Source: Streptomyces natalensis ATCC 27448
Lineage (GTDB): Bacteria; Actinomycetota; Actinomycetes; Streptomycetales; Streptomycetaceae
Assembly: GCF_000935125.1 (NCBI RefSeq)
Contig: NZ_JRKI01000034.1
Span: 248,001 to 312,000, forward strand
Reading direction: 5' to 3'
Length of the DNA stretch: 64,000 bases
Positions 1-8,649 of the stretch are shown piece after piece. Each line of letters opens with the position of its first letter. Position 1 is the stretch's first letter. The notes beneath the pieces were generated by a model. The model was not told where the DNA came from, did not search any database, and was given only the letters and a program-made list of their open reading frames with translations. Position numbers and translations under genes: made by a program.

Positions 1-2
1 GC

Positions 3-371
3 CTCACCTGTGGGGCCGAACGGCTCGCCCACGCCATCCGCCGCACGATCGACAACCCCGGATACGGCGCACGCGCCCGCCGGCACGCCCGCCTCATCGC
101 CGCCGCAGGACGGAGCGGGCCGCGTGACGGCGGCCGTGCAGCGTCCGTGCTGAGCGGGCGGGTGGGTGGGCGTGGACATGTCGGCGGGCGTGCCCGCCGG
201 TGTCGGCCGGCACGCCCGCTTACGGGCTTACGGGCGTACGGGGTTACGGAGTACGTCATTACGCCCGCCCCTACACCCGGGCCAACAGCTCCGTCCCGAC
301 CGGAACGCCGAGGCCGGTGCACGCGTCCCAGCCCGTTGCCGCCTGGTACGTGCCGATGTCGCCGTCAGTGA
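3..371 (+). CDS. Possible C-terminal end of a glycosyltransferase (partial)
   Basis: The reading frame that enters the window at base 3 begins with about 45 residues (AERLAHAIRRTIDNPGYGAR, then an Arg/Ala-rich helix and GGRAASVL) resembling the last helices of MGT/GT1-family antibiotic glycosyltransferases. After about base 155 the frame runs on in low-complexity Arg/Gly/Pro sequence to a stop at 369-371 and overlaps the 3' end of the convergent S53 peptidase. The natural end of the protein is therefore doubtful, and a frameshift near base 150 is possible. A second frame stops at 151-153. The family call rests on a short weak match only. Confidence 0.28.
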   Translation, partial: LTCGAERLAHAIRRTIDNPGYGARARRHARLIAAAGRSGPRDGGRAASVLSGRVGGRGHVGGRARRCRPARPLTGLRAYGVTEYVITPAPTPGPTAPSRPERRGRCTRPSPLPPGTCRCRRQ

Positions 372-1830
372 TGTCCCGGAAGCCGACGACGGTCTCGCCA
401 GGTGTGATGCCGGCATACAGCTGCGGCTGCATCAGGCCGAGGCGGCGGTTCTTCGATTCGGAGAGGCGGGCGGCCAGTGCGGCCCACAGCGGAGCAACGG
501 CGCTCGTGCCGCCGATGACTGCCTCCTGCCCGTCGATCACCACCTCGTATCCGGTGCCGCGGTCGGCGTCACCCGCCACGTCCGGGATACCGCGCCTCCG
601 CGTCACGCCGTCGGGACTGCCCGCGGACGCCTGCCAGGACGGCCGCGCGAATGCGGTGCTGTAACCGCCGCCACTGGCCCAGCCGTCACGGTTGTTCCAC
701 ACCGTCTCCGAGTCGATCGTACGGGTCCGGGCATCGGCCTCCAGCCGGGTGCCGCCACAGGCAAGGACGTGGGGGCTGGTGGCGGGGAAGTCGGGGTGCG
801 GCCGGCCGTCCCGGACTCCGTCGCTCGCTCCGTGGTCACCCGCGGCCGCGCACACGGTCACTCCGAGCGCCGCCGCGTCCATGAACACCTCGTCCATCTC
901 TCTGCGGCCTTGGGGCGTCCATGCCTCCTCCGGCTTGCCCCAGCTGATGCTGACCGCGGTCGGGGGAGGATTGGCGTGCACCGCGGCACTCACCGTGTCG
1001 ATGAAGCCTCTGTCGTCCTTCCCGCCGAAATAGACGATCTGTTGGGCCCCGGGTGCCAGCGCACCGGCCACTTCGATGTCGAGCTGTACCTCGCCGTCGT
1101 CGCCTTGGGGTCCGTCGGGGGCGTTCTGCCCGTGGCCCACACTGACGGCGGTCACGCTCGGCCGGGTCGGCAGTCCGAGACCGGTGAAGTAGTCCTTCAG
1201 GTTCTCCTGCTCGAAGCCGCCGCCGAGTTCCACGATCGCTATCGTCCGGCCGGTCCCGTCGGTCTGCGGCGGAAAGTCGTAGAGCTCTCCCAGTTGGACC
1301 GGCGAATAGGAGATTCCGTCGCCCTCGGCGGCGTCCCTACGGTGCAGATGCGGGCGCGCTTGAGGACGGTCGTCGAAGCCGAACACCCCGGTCACTATGC
1401 CGTTCCATTCGGGGAGGATCTGGAGGGTGCCGTCCCTGTGGCGGTGCTCGGTCGACTTTCCGGTGACGGGATCCGTGCTCTGGACCCAGGTGAGCCGTCC
1501 GGGATCCACCACGGTCCGCAGTTGGCCGAGGGTGCCGGCGATCTCCACCTTGCGTGCCGCCGGGTCCGTCTTCAGAACGGTCAGTCCGTGGTCCTCCGCT
1601 GTGCGGCATACGAGATCGATGTCATCGGGATTCGCACCGTAGCGCTCGGCGAATTCCTCCGTCGAGACGGTGTCGGATCCTTCGACCAGGCTTTTGGGGA
1701 GCTCTTCCCGGCGCCTCAGGACCAGGGTGACGTCGATCTGTTGGGCATCGTCCACCTCATCGATGTGGCGCGCATCAGGGACTGGCATCCGCTCGCTGCC
1801 GTCGAGAGGTGTAAATGATTTCTTTGCCAT
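271..1830 (-). CDS. S53 family (sedolisin/kumamolisin-type) serine-carboxyl peptidase
   Basis: The 519-residue product is a sedolisin-family endopeptidase. The Ser-Glu-Asp triad is visible: Glu247 and Asp251 in DDGEVQLDIEV, and Ser443 in GGTSAVAP. The oxyanion-hole Asp332 sits in AAAGDHGASDG. The C-terminal DITDGDIG (487-494) and the following TGWDACTGLG fit the family's calcium site. Residues 1-170 match the activation propeptide (Pro-kumamolisin). No signal peptide is visible, as in kumamolisin-like proteins. The ATG at 1830 is preferred because the propeptide starts there and GGTGA lies just upstream; an upstream in-frame extension to 2049 has no domain support. The gene stands alone, with 335 bp separating it from the co-oriented TetR gene. 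Likely role is acid-tolerant protein degradation. Confidence 0.9.
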   Translation of the reverse strand: MAKKSFTPLDGSERMPVPDARHIDEVDDAQQIDVTLVLRRREELPKSLVEGSDTVSTEEFAERYGANPDDIDLVCRTAEDHGLTVLKTDPAARKVEIAGTLGQLRTVVDPGRLTWVQSTDPVTGKSTEHRHRDGTLQILPEWNGIVTGVFGFDDRPQARPHLHRRDAAEGDGISYSPVQLGELYDFPPQTDGTGRTIAIVELGGGFEQENLKDYFTGLGLPTRPSVTAVSVGHGQNAPDGPQGDDGEVQLDIEVAGALAPGAQQIVYFGGKDDRGFIDTVSAAVHANPPPTAVSISWGKPEEAWTPQGRREMDEVFMDAAALGVTVCAAAGDHGASDGVRDGRPHPDFPATSPHVLACGGTRLEADARTRTIDSETVWNNRDGWASGGGYSTAFARPSWQASAGSPDGVTRRRGIPDVAGDADRGTGYEVVIDGQEAVIGGTSAVAPLWAALAARLSESKNRRLGLMQPQLYAGITPGETVVGFRDITDGDIGTYQAATGWDACTGLGVPVGTELLARV

Positions 1831-2165
1831 CGATTTCACCGATTGTGCTAATTGAACGTGCAATTGGGGACTGCTGTCCTGCAATGGAGGGCGGCTGTCC
1901 CGCAAAGCCGCGCCGCGCTCGGGATCGGTCCCCGCTGACATACGCGCAGCCCACGCCGCTCTCGCGGAATCCACGGGAGCAGTCATCTTGTACAGGAGGA
2001 TCCCTGCGCACCACGCGGGCTCGAAGAGCACAACGCGGGGAAACAGCAAGGGCGTGGCGTGGTGTCAGCATCGACCCAAACCTGCCTAACTCCACACGAG
2101 CACACCATGGCCAGGACGGCAACTCGGCGGTGAATGGGCAATCCCCGGGCCGCGCACGGGACGGA
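1831..2165. other. Intergenic region, no gene seen
   Basis: The 335 bases between the S53 peptidase start and the TetR stop hold no frame with recognisable protein similarity on either strand. The segment next to the peptidase (about 1831-1875) is relatively AT-rich and should carry the peptidase promoter, but no convincing -35/-10 pair was found. Confidence 0.5.
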
Positions 2166-2915
2166 TCACGGCGCTGCCGTAAGCCCGTTGATCATGCGGC
2201 CGAGGAGACGGTCGAATACGGCTTCGGGGTCCGTGTGAGAGGCGGGGTCGGCGGCCGGGGCCGCCAGGGCTTGGGCGAGATGGGGGTAGCCGCCGGTGGC
2301 GGTGGCGGCCCGTAGGTGGCGGGTCTGTGCGTCGAGGAGTTCGCCGGAGGTGCGGCCGGCGGCCTCGGTGGCCTGTTCCTGGGCGAGTTCGTACGTCACA
2401 TGACTGGCCACGAAACCGGTGAGCAGGCTGAAGGTCTCCAGCCGCGCCGGGGCGTCCAGGCCGACGGGGGCGAGTACGGCGAGCGTGTACTCCACGACGG
2501 CGAGGGTGTTCGGGCCGAAGGTCTGCCGGGCGGGCAGGGCGGCCGGCAGCCAGGGGTGGCGTCGCATGATCGCGCGCTGTTCGCGGGCGATGCCCCGGAG
2601 GTCGGCGCGCCAGTCGCCGGAGGGTTCGGGCGGCAGCCGGTGGTCGCCGCTCACCTGGTCGATCATGAGCTCCAGCAGCGTCTCCTTGTTGGGGACGTAG
2701 CTGTAGAGGGACATCGTTCCGGCCCCGATCCGGGCCGCGACCGCGCGCATCGTGACCGCCGCGAGCCCCTCGGTGTCGGCGAGGGCGACGGCCTCGGCGG
2801 TGATCTCGGCGCGACTGTGCGCGGGTGGCCTGCCCCGCCGCGGGCGTTCGGCCTGCGACCACAGCACCTCGGGATCCACACCGGCACTGCGGCCGGATGA
2901 GCCTGTACGGGCCAC
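2166..2915 (-). CDS. TetR/AcrR family transcriptional regulator
   Basis: This is a 249-residue regulator. The N-terminal helix-turn-helix (about residues 38-82, AEITAEAVALADTEGLAAV then MRAVAARIGAGTMSLYSYV) is followed by an alpha-helical ligand domain of the TetR_C type (from about residue 95). The start is a GTG with a purine-rich GAGGAGAGAG upstream. It is transcribed divergently from the CocE-type hydrolase across a 117-bp gap that holds a strong palindrome (2971-2998) overlapping a possible -10. Autoregulation plus repression of the hydrolase is the simplest model. The ligand is unknown. Confidence 0.88.
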   Translation of the reverse strand: MARTGSSGRSAGVDPEVLWSQAERPRRGRPPAHSRAEITAEAVALADTEGLAAVTMRAVAARIGAGTMSLYSYVPNKETLLELMIDQVSGDHRLPPEPSGDWRADLRGIAREQRAIMRRHPWLPAALPARQTFGPNTLAVVEYTLAVLAPVGLDAPARLETFSLLTGFVASHVTYELAQEQATEAAGRTSGELLDAQTRHLRAATATGGYPHLAQALAAPAADPASHTDPEAVFDRLLGRMINGLTAAP

Positions 2916-2970
2916 GTCGCTCTCTCCTCACTCCTGTCGGCGGCCATCCAACCATCCCTCCAACCATCCG

Positions 2971-2998
2971 CTATTCTCGTACAACGTACTGGAAATAG
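2971..2998. promoter_or_regulatory. Candidate TetR operator between divergent genes
   Basis: The 28-bp nested inverted repeat has outer arms CTATT/AATAG and an inner GTAC-AAC-GTAC core sharing almost the same centre (2984). TATTCT at 2972-2977 could be a -10 for the hydrolase, so binding would occlude it. Position and symmetry suit a TetR dimer. The assignment to the adjacent regulator is inferred. Confidence 0.6.
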
Positions 2999-3032
2999 CT
3001 CCTGCGGATCCCGGCTCAGGAATCGAGGCACG

Positions 3033-4880
3033 ATGACGACGAAGGCGACGACGGCCAAGGCGAAGGCGACCCACCACTCGTCCCCCACGAAGCCCTCCAA
3101 GAAGCCCTCCAAGAAGCCGTTCAAGCGGCCGATCAGGAAGCCGTTCAAGAAGCCGCCCCTGCACGCCCGCGTCCTGCGGCGCCTCCAGCGGAACCTGCCG
3201 CCCAAGCTTCACGACATCGCCTACGAGCCCGGCCTCGCGGTACCCGCCGCCGACGGCAGCCCCCTGCTGACGGACCATTACTTCCCGCTGGCCGACGGCG
3301 ACTTCCCCACCCTCCTGCTCCGTTCGCCGTACGGCCGGGGCTTTCCCTGGGCGCTGACGTTCGGCGTGCTCTTCGCCGAACAGGGCTTCCATGTCGTCCT
3401 CCAGAGCTGCCGTGGCACCGGAGGCTCCGGCGGCGCATCCGACCTGTGGCGCCATGAGGCGGCCGACGGCCGGGCCACCGTCGCCTGGCTGCGCCAACAG
3501 CATTGGTTCAACGGCAAGTTGGGGACAATCGGCCCCAGCTATCTCGGCTACACCCAATGGGCACTCACCCTGGACCCGCCGCCGGAGCTGCGCGCGATGG
3601 TGGTCCAGGTCGGCCTGCACGACCTGCACGGCTACTTCTATCCCGGAGGCGCGTTCGCCCTGGAGAACACGCTGGTCACCTCGTTGGGCCGGATGCACCA
3701 CCACCGCGGCGTACCGAAGTTTCTGTGGGCCGCCCTGCGGCTCCAACGCCACCTCCGGACGATCACACGCACCCTGCCCCTCGGCGAGGTGTACGCACCC
3801 GGACTGGGCGGACGAGTGCCGTTCCTGGAGGAGGCGATGGCTCACCCCGACCCGCGGGACGCGCACTGGCAGGGGGCGGACTTGGGGGCCGCGGCCGAGC
3901 GTCTGACCGTGCCGACCAGCCTGATCACCGGCTGGCACGACGCGCTGCTCGACCAGACCCTCCAGCAGTACGGCAGACTGCGGCGCGCCGGCTGCGACAC
4001 GTCCCTGCTCGTCGGCCCCTGGACGCACAACACCGCGCTACAGCAAGGCTGGCCCGAGGGCTTCGCCGAAAGCCTCGCCTGGCTGCGGGCCCACCTGTGC
4101 GACGAGCCGTCCGGCCGGCGGGAGACGAGGGTGCGTGTTCATTTGGGCGGCCGGCAGACCTGGCACGACCTTCCCGACTGGCCCCCGGCCTCCAGCGGCC
4201 ACCGCTGGTATCTCGGCCGGTCCCTCGACGGCGGCGGCACGCTGAGCACCCAGGCCCCCGAGGACACATCGGCGCCGCTGCCGTCGTTCCACTACGACCC
4301 GTCCGACCCCACCCCCTCGATCGGCGGCCCCCTGGTGTCCCCCAAGGCGGGCCCGCGGGACAACACCGCCCTGGAGGCCAGGGACGATGTCCTGACGTTC
4401 ACCTCCGCGCCGCTCACCGAGCCGCTCCGCATCCTCGGCCCGGTGAGCGTGGATCTCCAGGTCAGTACGGGCACCGGCCACGCCGATGTGTTCGCCCGGC
4501 TCTGCGACGTCGACGACCGGAACCTCTCTACCAACGTCTGCGACGGGCTGCGCCGACTCCGGCCCACGGGAACCGCCCCGGCCGCCGTCACCGTCGCGAT
4601 GAGTGCCACGGCCTACTGCTTTCCCGCCGGACACCGGATCCGCCTACAGATCAGCGGCGGCGCCCACCCCCGCTTCGCCCGTAACACGGGCACCACCGAA
4701 CCCCCGGCGACCGCCACTCGCCTGATACCGGCGGACGTCTCGCTCCATCATCCGTCCGCGCTCGTTCTCCCCTTCGCGGAGGACGAGTCGGGGCCGGATC
4801 CCGCCACCGGATCCCCCGCCCAGATCCGTCCCGATCGCTACGCCCTGGACGTCCACGGCCATTTCACGGCCGTCCCCTGA
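3033..4880 (+). CDS. CocE/NonD family alpha/beta hydrolase (S15 X-Pro dipeptidyl-peptidase-like)
   Basis: The 615-residue protein has the cocaine-esterase/X-Pro dipeptidyl-peptidase fold. The nucleophile Ser169 is in GPSYLG, Asp303 in GWHDALLD and His332 in GPWTH. A C-terminal jelly-roll (about residues 360-610) matches the PepX_C domain. Such enzymes cleave esters, amides or acyl-prolyl dipeptides; the substrate here is unknown. Residues 20-41 are an unusual Lys-Pro-rich stretch made of repeated KPSKKP/KPFKKP-like units with no signal peptide, giving a very basic N-terminus. The ATG at 3033 begins this basic leader; a shorter start after it cannot be excluded. It is divergent from the TetR gene and probably under its control. 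Confidence 0.88.
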   Translation: MTTKATTAKAKATHHSSPTKPSKKPSKKPFKRPIRKPFKKPPLHARVLRRLQRNLPPKLHDIAYEPGLAVPAADGSPLLTDHYFPLADGDFPTLLLRSPYGRGFPWALTFGVLFAEQGFHVVLQSCRGTGGSGGASDLWRHEAADGRATVAWLRQQHWFNGKLGTIGPSYLGYTQWALTLDPPPELRAMVVQVGLHDLHGYFYPGGAFALENTLVTSLGRMHHHRGVPKFLWAALRLQRHLRTITRTLPLGEVYAPGLGGRVPFLEEAMAHPDPRDAHWQGADLGAAAERLTVPTSLITGWHDALLDQTLQQYGRLRRAGCDTSLLVGPWTHNTALQQGWPEGFAESLAWLRAHLCDEPSGRRETRVRVHLGGRQTWHDLPDWPPASSGHRWYLGRSLDGGGTLSTQAPEDTSAPLPSFHYDPSDPTPSIGGPLVSPKAGPRDNTALEARDDVLTFTSAPLTEPLRILGPVSVDLQVSTGTGHADVFARLCDVDDRNLSTNVCDGLRRLRPTGTAPAAVTVAMSATAYCFPAGHRIRLQISGGAHPRFARNTGTTEPPATATRLIPADVSLHHPSALVLPFAEDESGPDPATGSPAQIRPDRYALDVHGHFTAVP

Positions 4881-4936
4881 CCAAGGGCCTCCAACCAAGC
4901 GGTTCTGACCAAGCGCTTCTGAACCAAGGGCTTCGG
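4881..4936. repeat. Four imperfect 14-15 bp tandem repeats between convergent genes
   Basis: Units beginning CCAAGSG start at 4881, 4895, 4909 and 4924, giving a CCAAGCGCTTCTGA-like sequence four times between the stop codons of two convergent genes. Function is unknown; it does not form a strong hairpin. Confidence 0.6.
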
Positions 4937-4941
4937 CCGCC

Positions 4942-5808
4942 TTAGTTCTTGGGGAAGTCGTACCCGGCCCACTCGGCCACCGGGACGTATCCGAGGCGCT
5001 GGTAGAGGGCGTTGCTGGTGGCGTTGGCAGGGTCGGCGAAGAGCACGACGTCCGTCGCGCCTGCGTTCAGTGCGGCTCGGCTCACCTCGACCGTCACGGC
5101 GCCCGCGTAGCCGCGGCCCCGGAGGTGGGCCGGGGTGTAGACGGGGTCCACCCGGACCATGCCGGCCACCATCGACGTCGCGGCGGCCATGGAGACGGGA
5201 GTGCCGTCCGGGGTCTCCCAGAACGTGAAGTGTCTGTCGGCGAAGCGCGAGCCCGCCCAGGACTCGGCGTCCACGGTGGGGACTTCGCCGACGGTGTCGA
5301 CGAACTCGCCGCACCACCCCACGAGTTGCTCATGGTCCTGCTCGCCCACGGTGTGGCCCCGGCCCTCCGGGAACGGCTCCGGTGGAGTGAGCGTGCCGAG
5401 ACGGTAGAGACGGACCCGCCTGCTGAGTGTCGGCGCTGCGCCTGTGTGCCGCTGCCATGCCTCGGCGAAAGCGGTGGCGCTGTCATGGTCCGCGCTGACG
5501 CCGGGGACGGGGTGGCCGAGGTCGGCCAGGCGGACGGCGAGCATGTCGGCCTGCTCGCGGGTGACCTCGGTGAGGCTGAGGCGACCGGCCGGGGTGCGCT
5601 GGTGGAAAGTGGCGCGGACCTCGCCCCCTGACTCCAGTCGGCCGAACACCGGGGCTTCGGCGCCGTGCGCGGCCGCCCCGTTCGTACGCAGTTTCTCGGT
5701 CACCGTCAGCGGCATGGTGTGCAGGGCGGGGCGGGAGCGAAGGAAGTCCCCGGCTCGGGCGAGAAAGTGGTCGACGTCTTCGGTGAGGTGCCAGTCATCC
5801 GGGCGCAT
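4942..5808 (-). CDS. GNAT family N-acetyltransferase
   Basis: This is a 288-residue GNAT protein. The acetyl-CoA pyrophosphate loop is seen as RGRGYA at about residues 230-235, preceded by the beta-strand VRVDPVYTPAHL. It is followed by the C-terminal helix and ATSNALYQRLGYVPV, a typical GNAT motif B region. The N-terminal half (1-140) is a divergent GNAT-like or partner domain, as in many actinobacterial tandem GNAT proteins. The start at 5808 has GGGAGC eight bases upstream. The gene is alone, convergent with the CocE gene. The acceptor substrate cannot be predicted. Confidence 0.82.
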   Translation of the reverse strand: MRPDDWHLTEDVDHFLARAGDFLRSRPALHTMPLTVTEKLRTNGAAAHGAEAPVFGRLESGGEVRATFHQRTPAGRLSLTEVTREQADMLAVRLADLGHPVPGVSADHDSATAFAEAWQRHTGAAPTLSRRVRLYRLGTLTPPEPFPEGRGHTVGEQDHEQLVGWCGEFVDTVGEVPTVDAESWAGSRFADRHFTFWETPDGTPVSMAAATSMVAGMVRVDPVYTPAHLRGRGYAGAVTVEVSRAALNAGATDVVLFADPANATSNALYQRLGYVPVAEWAGYDFPKN

Positions 5809-5968
5809 GCTTCATGCTCCCGGATGTACTCGACGCCGGGGAGCACTTTTCCGGAACTGCACGGCCCCCGCGACTGCACAGCCCCGGAACTTACGGCCCA
5901 CCTACCCGTCGCCGCAGGGGCCCCGCCCCGGAGCCGTCAGCCATCGAAGGCGGCGGCCGGGGCGGGGC

Positions 5969-6020
5969 GCGGTGCGATCAGGGGGCGGTGCGATCAGGGG
6001 CGATGCGGTCAGGGGGCGAT
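5969..6020. repeat. 16-bp tandem repeat at the 3' end of the M64 gene
   Basis: About 3.5 copies of a GCGGTGCGATCAGGGG-like unit (starts near 5969, 5985, 6001 and 6016) run into the last codons of the M64 metallopeptidase. The stop codon and final residues therefore lie within the repeat, suggesting that slippage has altered the C-terminus. Confidence 0.6.
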
Positions 6021-7322
6021 GCGCCAGCTCAGTTTTCCGGAGAGCAGTTTGCGCAGCGCCGGGTCGCGTACCGCATTCGTGCCGTCGGTGGCGCGGGCGG
6101 TGACGGTGTGGCGGCGGCCGTCCACGGGGACGCCGAGAGCGCGCGGAACGACCGCGGTCCGGCCCCGCGCGGCCTTGCGCTCACGGCCGTCGACGTACCA
6201 CCTCACCTGTGCGGAGGCGGCCGGCGAGACCCGGATACGGTCCCCGCGGTGCAGTACACGGCCGGTGGCGATGGGGCTGGTCAGCACGCTCGCATGGCGG
6301 TAGAAGGCGGCGATCATCGCCTCGCGGCCGGGGAGGTTGAACTCCCGGCCGAGCGACCGCATGATCGAGTTGTCGGTGGGCCGGTTCAGCCCGTACTGGT
6401 AGTAGCCGCCGCCCTCGTACGCGTCGACCGTGCCACCGTCCGGCGACTCCTGGCCGAGCCAGCGGTACCACTTCTGTCGCTGGGCGGTCATCTGGTCGGC
6501 GGAGAGGGTGGTGAGGTTGGCCTGGGCGGGTTCGGGGCCGGAGTAGGTGCCGGACTCGCCGTAGTCGTACTCGTCGGCGAGCTTGCCCAGGGAGTGGCCG
6601 GTCTCGTGCACCGCGATCTGGTCGGACCGGTCGTTGTCGGACGAGGCGGTGGCGATCCCCTCGTAACCGACCTGCGAGGAGACGTCGTTGTAGCCCGCGC
6701 CGCCGTACTTGGTGGAGTTCGACAGGACGACGACGAGGTCGGCGGCCGGGGCCTTGGCGGCGTACGCGTCGACCTTGCCGGTGTCGACGCAGAGCAGACG
6801 TTCGGTGCCGTCGCAGAAGAAGGCCGAGTTCAGCGCGGTGTCGCGGACCACGTCCTTGGTCGGGTCACCGGAGACACCGGAGTCGTGGGACGCCGCGTCG
6901 ACGGCCCACACATTGAACAGCTTGGCGTACGAGGCATACGGCTCAACCGCGGATATCTTGGCCCACTTGGCGCGGACGTCGGCGTGGAAGTCCTCTTGCT
7001 GGGCGGCGGTGTATCCGTCCCCGATGAAGACGACGTCGAGCTTGTCGCCCACCGGGCCGTTCTGCACGATCGGGGTGACATCGCCGTCACCGGCGGCGAT
7101 TGCGGCCTTCGCAGACCGGGAGAGCGGCTTGGGGGCCGGGACGGTGGTGTGCCGAGGATGGCCGCCGGGTCCCGTGAAGTACTCGACCTGCTGGGTGTGT
7201 CGGGGCTGCGGGGAGGGCTCTGGGGCGCCCGATGCCGTGGTCGCGGCGACCGTGGTGCCGGCCAGCGCCGCGACGGCCAGGCCCGCGGTCACCGCGGTCC
7301 GTAGGGAGATACGTCTGAGCAT
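6009..7322 (-). CDS. Secreted M64 family (IgA peptidase M64-type) zinc metallopeptidase
   Basis: The 437-residue precursor has an N-terminal signal peptide (MLRRISLRTAVTAGLAVAAL, cleavage near residue 32). A catalytic domain contains HETGHSLGKLADEY: His239, Glu240, His243, then Asp250/Glu251. This is the signature of peptidase family M64. Upstream, KLDVVFIGDGYTAAQ (94-108) and the following FNVWAVDAASHDSGVS are further M64 landmarks. A C-terminal beta-rich domain (about residues 360-437) probably binds substrate or cell wall. The start at 7322 was chosen because it begins the signal peptide and is preceded by AAGGAA; an in-frame upstream extension to 7748 is low-complexity. Expected role is extracellular protein degradation. 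The last codons lie in a 16-bp tandem repeat. Confidence 0.9.
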   Translation of the reverse strand: MLRRISLRTAVTAGLAVAALAGTTVAATTASGAPEPSPQPRHTQQVEYFTGPGGHPRHTTVPAPKPLSRSAKAAIAAGDGDVTPIVQNGPVGDKLDVVFIGDGYTAAQQEDFHADVRAKWAKISAVEPYASYAKLFNVWAVDAASHDSGVSGDPTKDVVRDTALNSAFFCDGTERLLCVDTGKVDAYAAKAPAADLVVVLSNSTKYGGAGYNDVSSQVGYEGIATASSDNDRSDQIAVHETGHSLGKLADEYDYGESGTYSGPEPAQANLTTLSADQMTAQRQKWYRWLGQESPDGGTVDAYEGGGYYQYGLNRPTDNSIMRSLGREFNLPGREAMIAAFYRHASVLTSPIATGRVLHRGDRIRVSPAASAQVRWYVDGRERKAARGRTAVVPRALGVPVDGRRHTVTARATDGTNAVRDPALRKLLSGKLSWRIAP

Positions 7323-7932
7323 GGGGGGTTTCCTTCCGAATCCCGTCGACTGGACGGGGAGGGTGGAACCGGATTCAAACGCGCTCAAAATAAAGGCCGT
7401 TGCGGAGCGGGAGCAACGGATGAGGCTCAAGTGGTCGGGAGCGTGGTCGAGTTCGGGCCTGGGGCCCAGCGGTGGACGGAACGATGCCCGGAGGGACGGC
7501 TTGGGTGGCATCGGACCGTCCCGTCCCCCCGTCTTCGGCCTCGGGCCGTCTTCGACCCCGGTTACGGCGAGCTCACCGAAGCTCGCCGAAGCCGTCGACC
7601 AGAGCCCGGCCGCGATCCGCCGGACCACGCATCGGGCAGGGGCGCCTGTCCCGGCGCGCCGACCGCCCGGAGTCGTCCCGCCACACCGGGCACCAAGCGA
7701 GCGACCCGGAGCCGCGGCACACCGGAGGGTGGTCCGGAGCTGCGACACCTCGTGCGGGCCCGCCGGGCCGCGACGCTACGCGGGGCCGGTGGTTTGGAAG
7801 AGGGATGGGTTACCGTTTGGAGACCTGTTCGACCGCCGCATAGTGACGCGGAGTGATTGTTTGGCCTCGTACGTCCCACCCCCCACGACTTCCCGGCCTG
7901 CTGGTCCTTCCGGGCCTTCCGGGAGCAGCACC
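7323..7932. other. 610-bp intergenic region between divergent genes, no gene seen
   Basis: Frames on both strands are Arg/Pro/Gly-rich and match no family. A possible weak promoter for the rightward lipoprotein gene is TTGGAG (about 7814) with TAGTGA 18 bp downstream. The AT-rich patch near 7378-7392 could be the -10 area for the M64 gene. Neither is certain. The region is unusually long for divergent Streptomyces genes and may hold unrecognised regulatory sequence. Confidence 0.4.
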
Positions 7933-8646
7933 GTGCCCCGTGTCCGCGGCCCGCGCCCGCCCCGTACCGTCGTACGAGCGGTGGCGCCGGTGCTCGCGGT
8001 GGCGGGCACGGCGGCGCTGCTGGGCGGGTGTGCGGAGGCCGGTGCACCCAAGAGCGCGGGACGTACCACCGCGGTTACCGGTCCGGCACAGCTGTGGCCG
8101 GACCGTAAGCCCGCGCCACCGTCCTCGCCGGCCACGGAAGCGCAGGAGAAGCCACAGCCGCTGACCGCGCTGCCGCGCATGCCGTCCGGGGACATCCGGA
8201 AGCTTTCCGTGGGCTCGGTTCTCCGGGCGCAGATCGACGCGGACAAGCGCCGCGGCACTCCGGTCTTCGAGAAGGACGAGGAACGCAAGATCCGTGCCTG
8301 TGCCGACAGGCCGGGCTCGCGCTCCTGTGCCGTGCGGGCCCCCGAGTACCACGATCTGAACGGGGACGGGAAGAACGAGCTGATCCTCGGCGTCGAGAGC
8401 AAGGACCACCTCCTGATCATCTGGGCCTACACCCTCAAGAAGGGGGTGGTGAACTCGATCCTGGACTCGACCAGCTACCCGCAGTCGGTGGAGGTCGCCA
8501 ACCACAAGCTGGTCATCCATGAGCCCGGGGACGCGCCCGGTTACGAGAGCCGCACGGTCTACGCGTGGGATGCGCGGCACCAGGTCATGTCCATCCAGGA
8601 CGTGGGCTACGGTCGGCGGACCCCTGCGACCCCCTCGGGCCGGTGA
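7933..8646 (+). CDS. Lipoprotein paired with a histidine kinase (CseA-like position)
   Basis: The 237-residue precursor has a lipobox LLGGC (Cys33) after a hydrophobic stretch (residues 15-30). The mature part carries DLNGDGKNELILGV, an FG-GAP/VCBS-like calcium-binding motif, then a beta-rich region ending in a Thr/Pro tail. The GTG at 7933 is chosen because GGGAG lies about eight bases upstream and it gives a normal-length signal peptide. The stop is three bases before the GTG of the histidine kinase, so the two are co-translated. The layout recalls the CseA lipoprotein that modulates the CseBC two-component system, but sequence identity with CseA cannot be claimed. Likely anchored outside the membrane as a sensor accessory. 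Confidence 0.75.
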   Translation: MPRVRGPRPPRTVVRAVAPVLAVAGTAALLGGCAEAGAPKSAGRTTAVTGPAQLWPDRKPAPPSSPATEAQEKPQPLTALPRMPSGDIRKLSVGSVLRAQIDADKRRGTPVFEKDEERKIRACADRPGSRSCAVRAPEYHDLNGDGKNELILGVESKDHLLIIWAYTLKKGVVNSILDSTSYPQSVEVANHKLVIHEPGDAPGYESRTVYAWDARHQVMSIQDVGYGRRTPATPSGR

Positions 8647-8649
8647 GCC

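Noticed and set aside
166..1818. Rightward 550-residue open frame over the S53 peptidase
   Set aside because: Arg/Gly/Val-rich antisense frame produced by GC-biased codons of the real leftward gene; no domain.
2928..4028. Leftward 366-residue frame over the CocE gene
   Set aside because: Antisense shadow; the rightward frame has the full catalytic triad and correct length.
5814..7304. Rightward 496-residue frame opposite the M64 peptidase
   Set aside because: Gly/Val/Arg-rich shadow frame; the leftward frame has signal peptide and HETGH motif.
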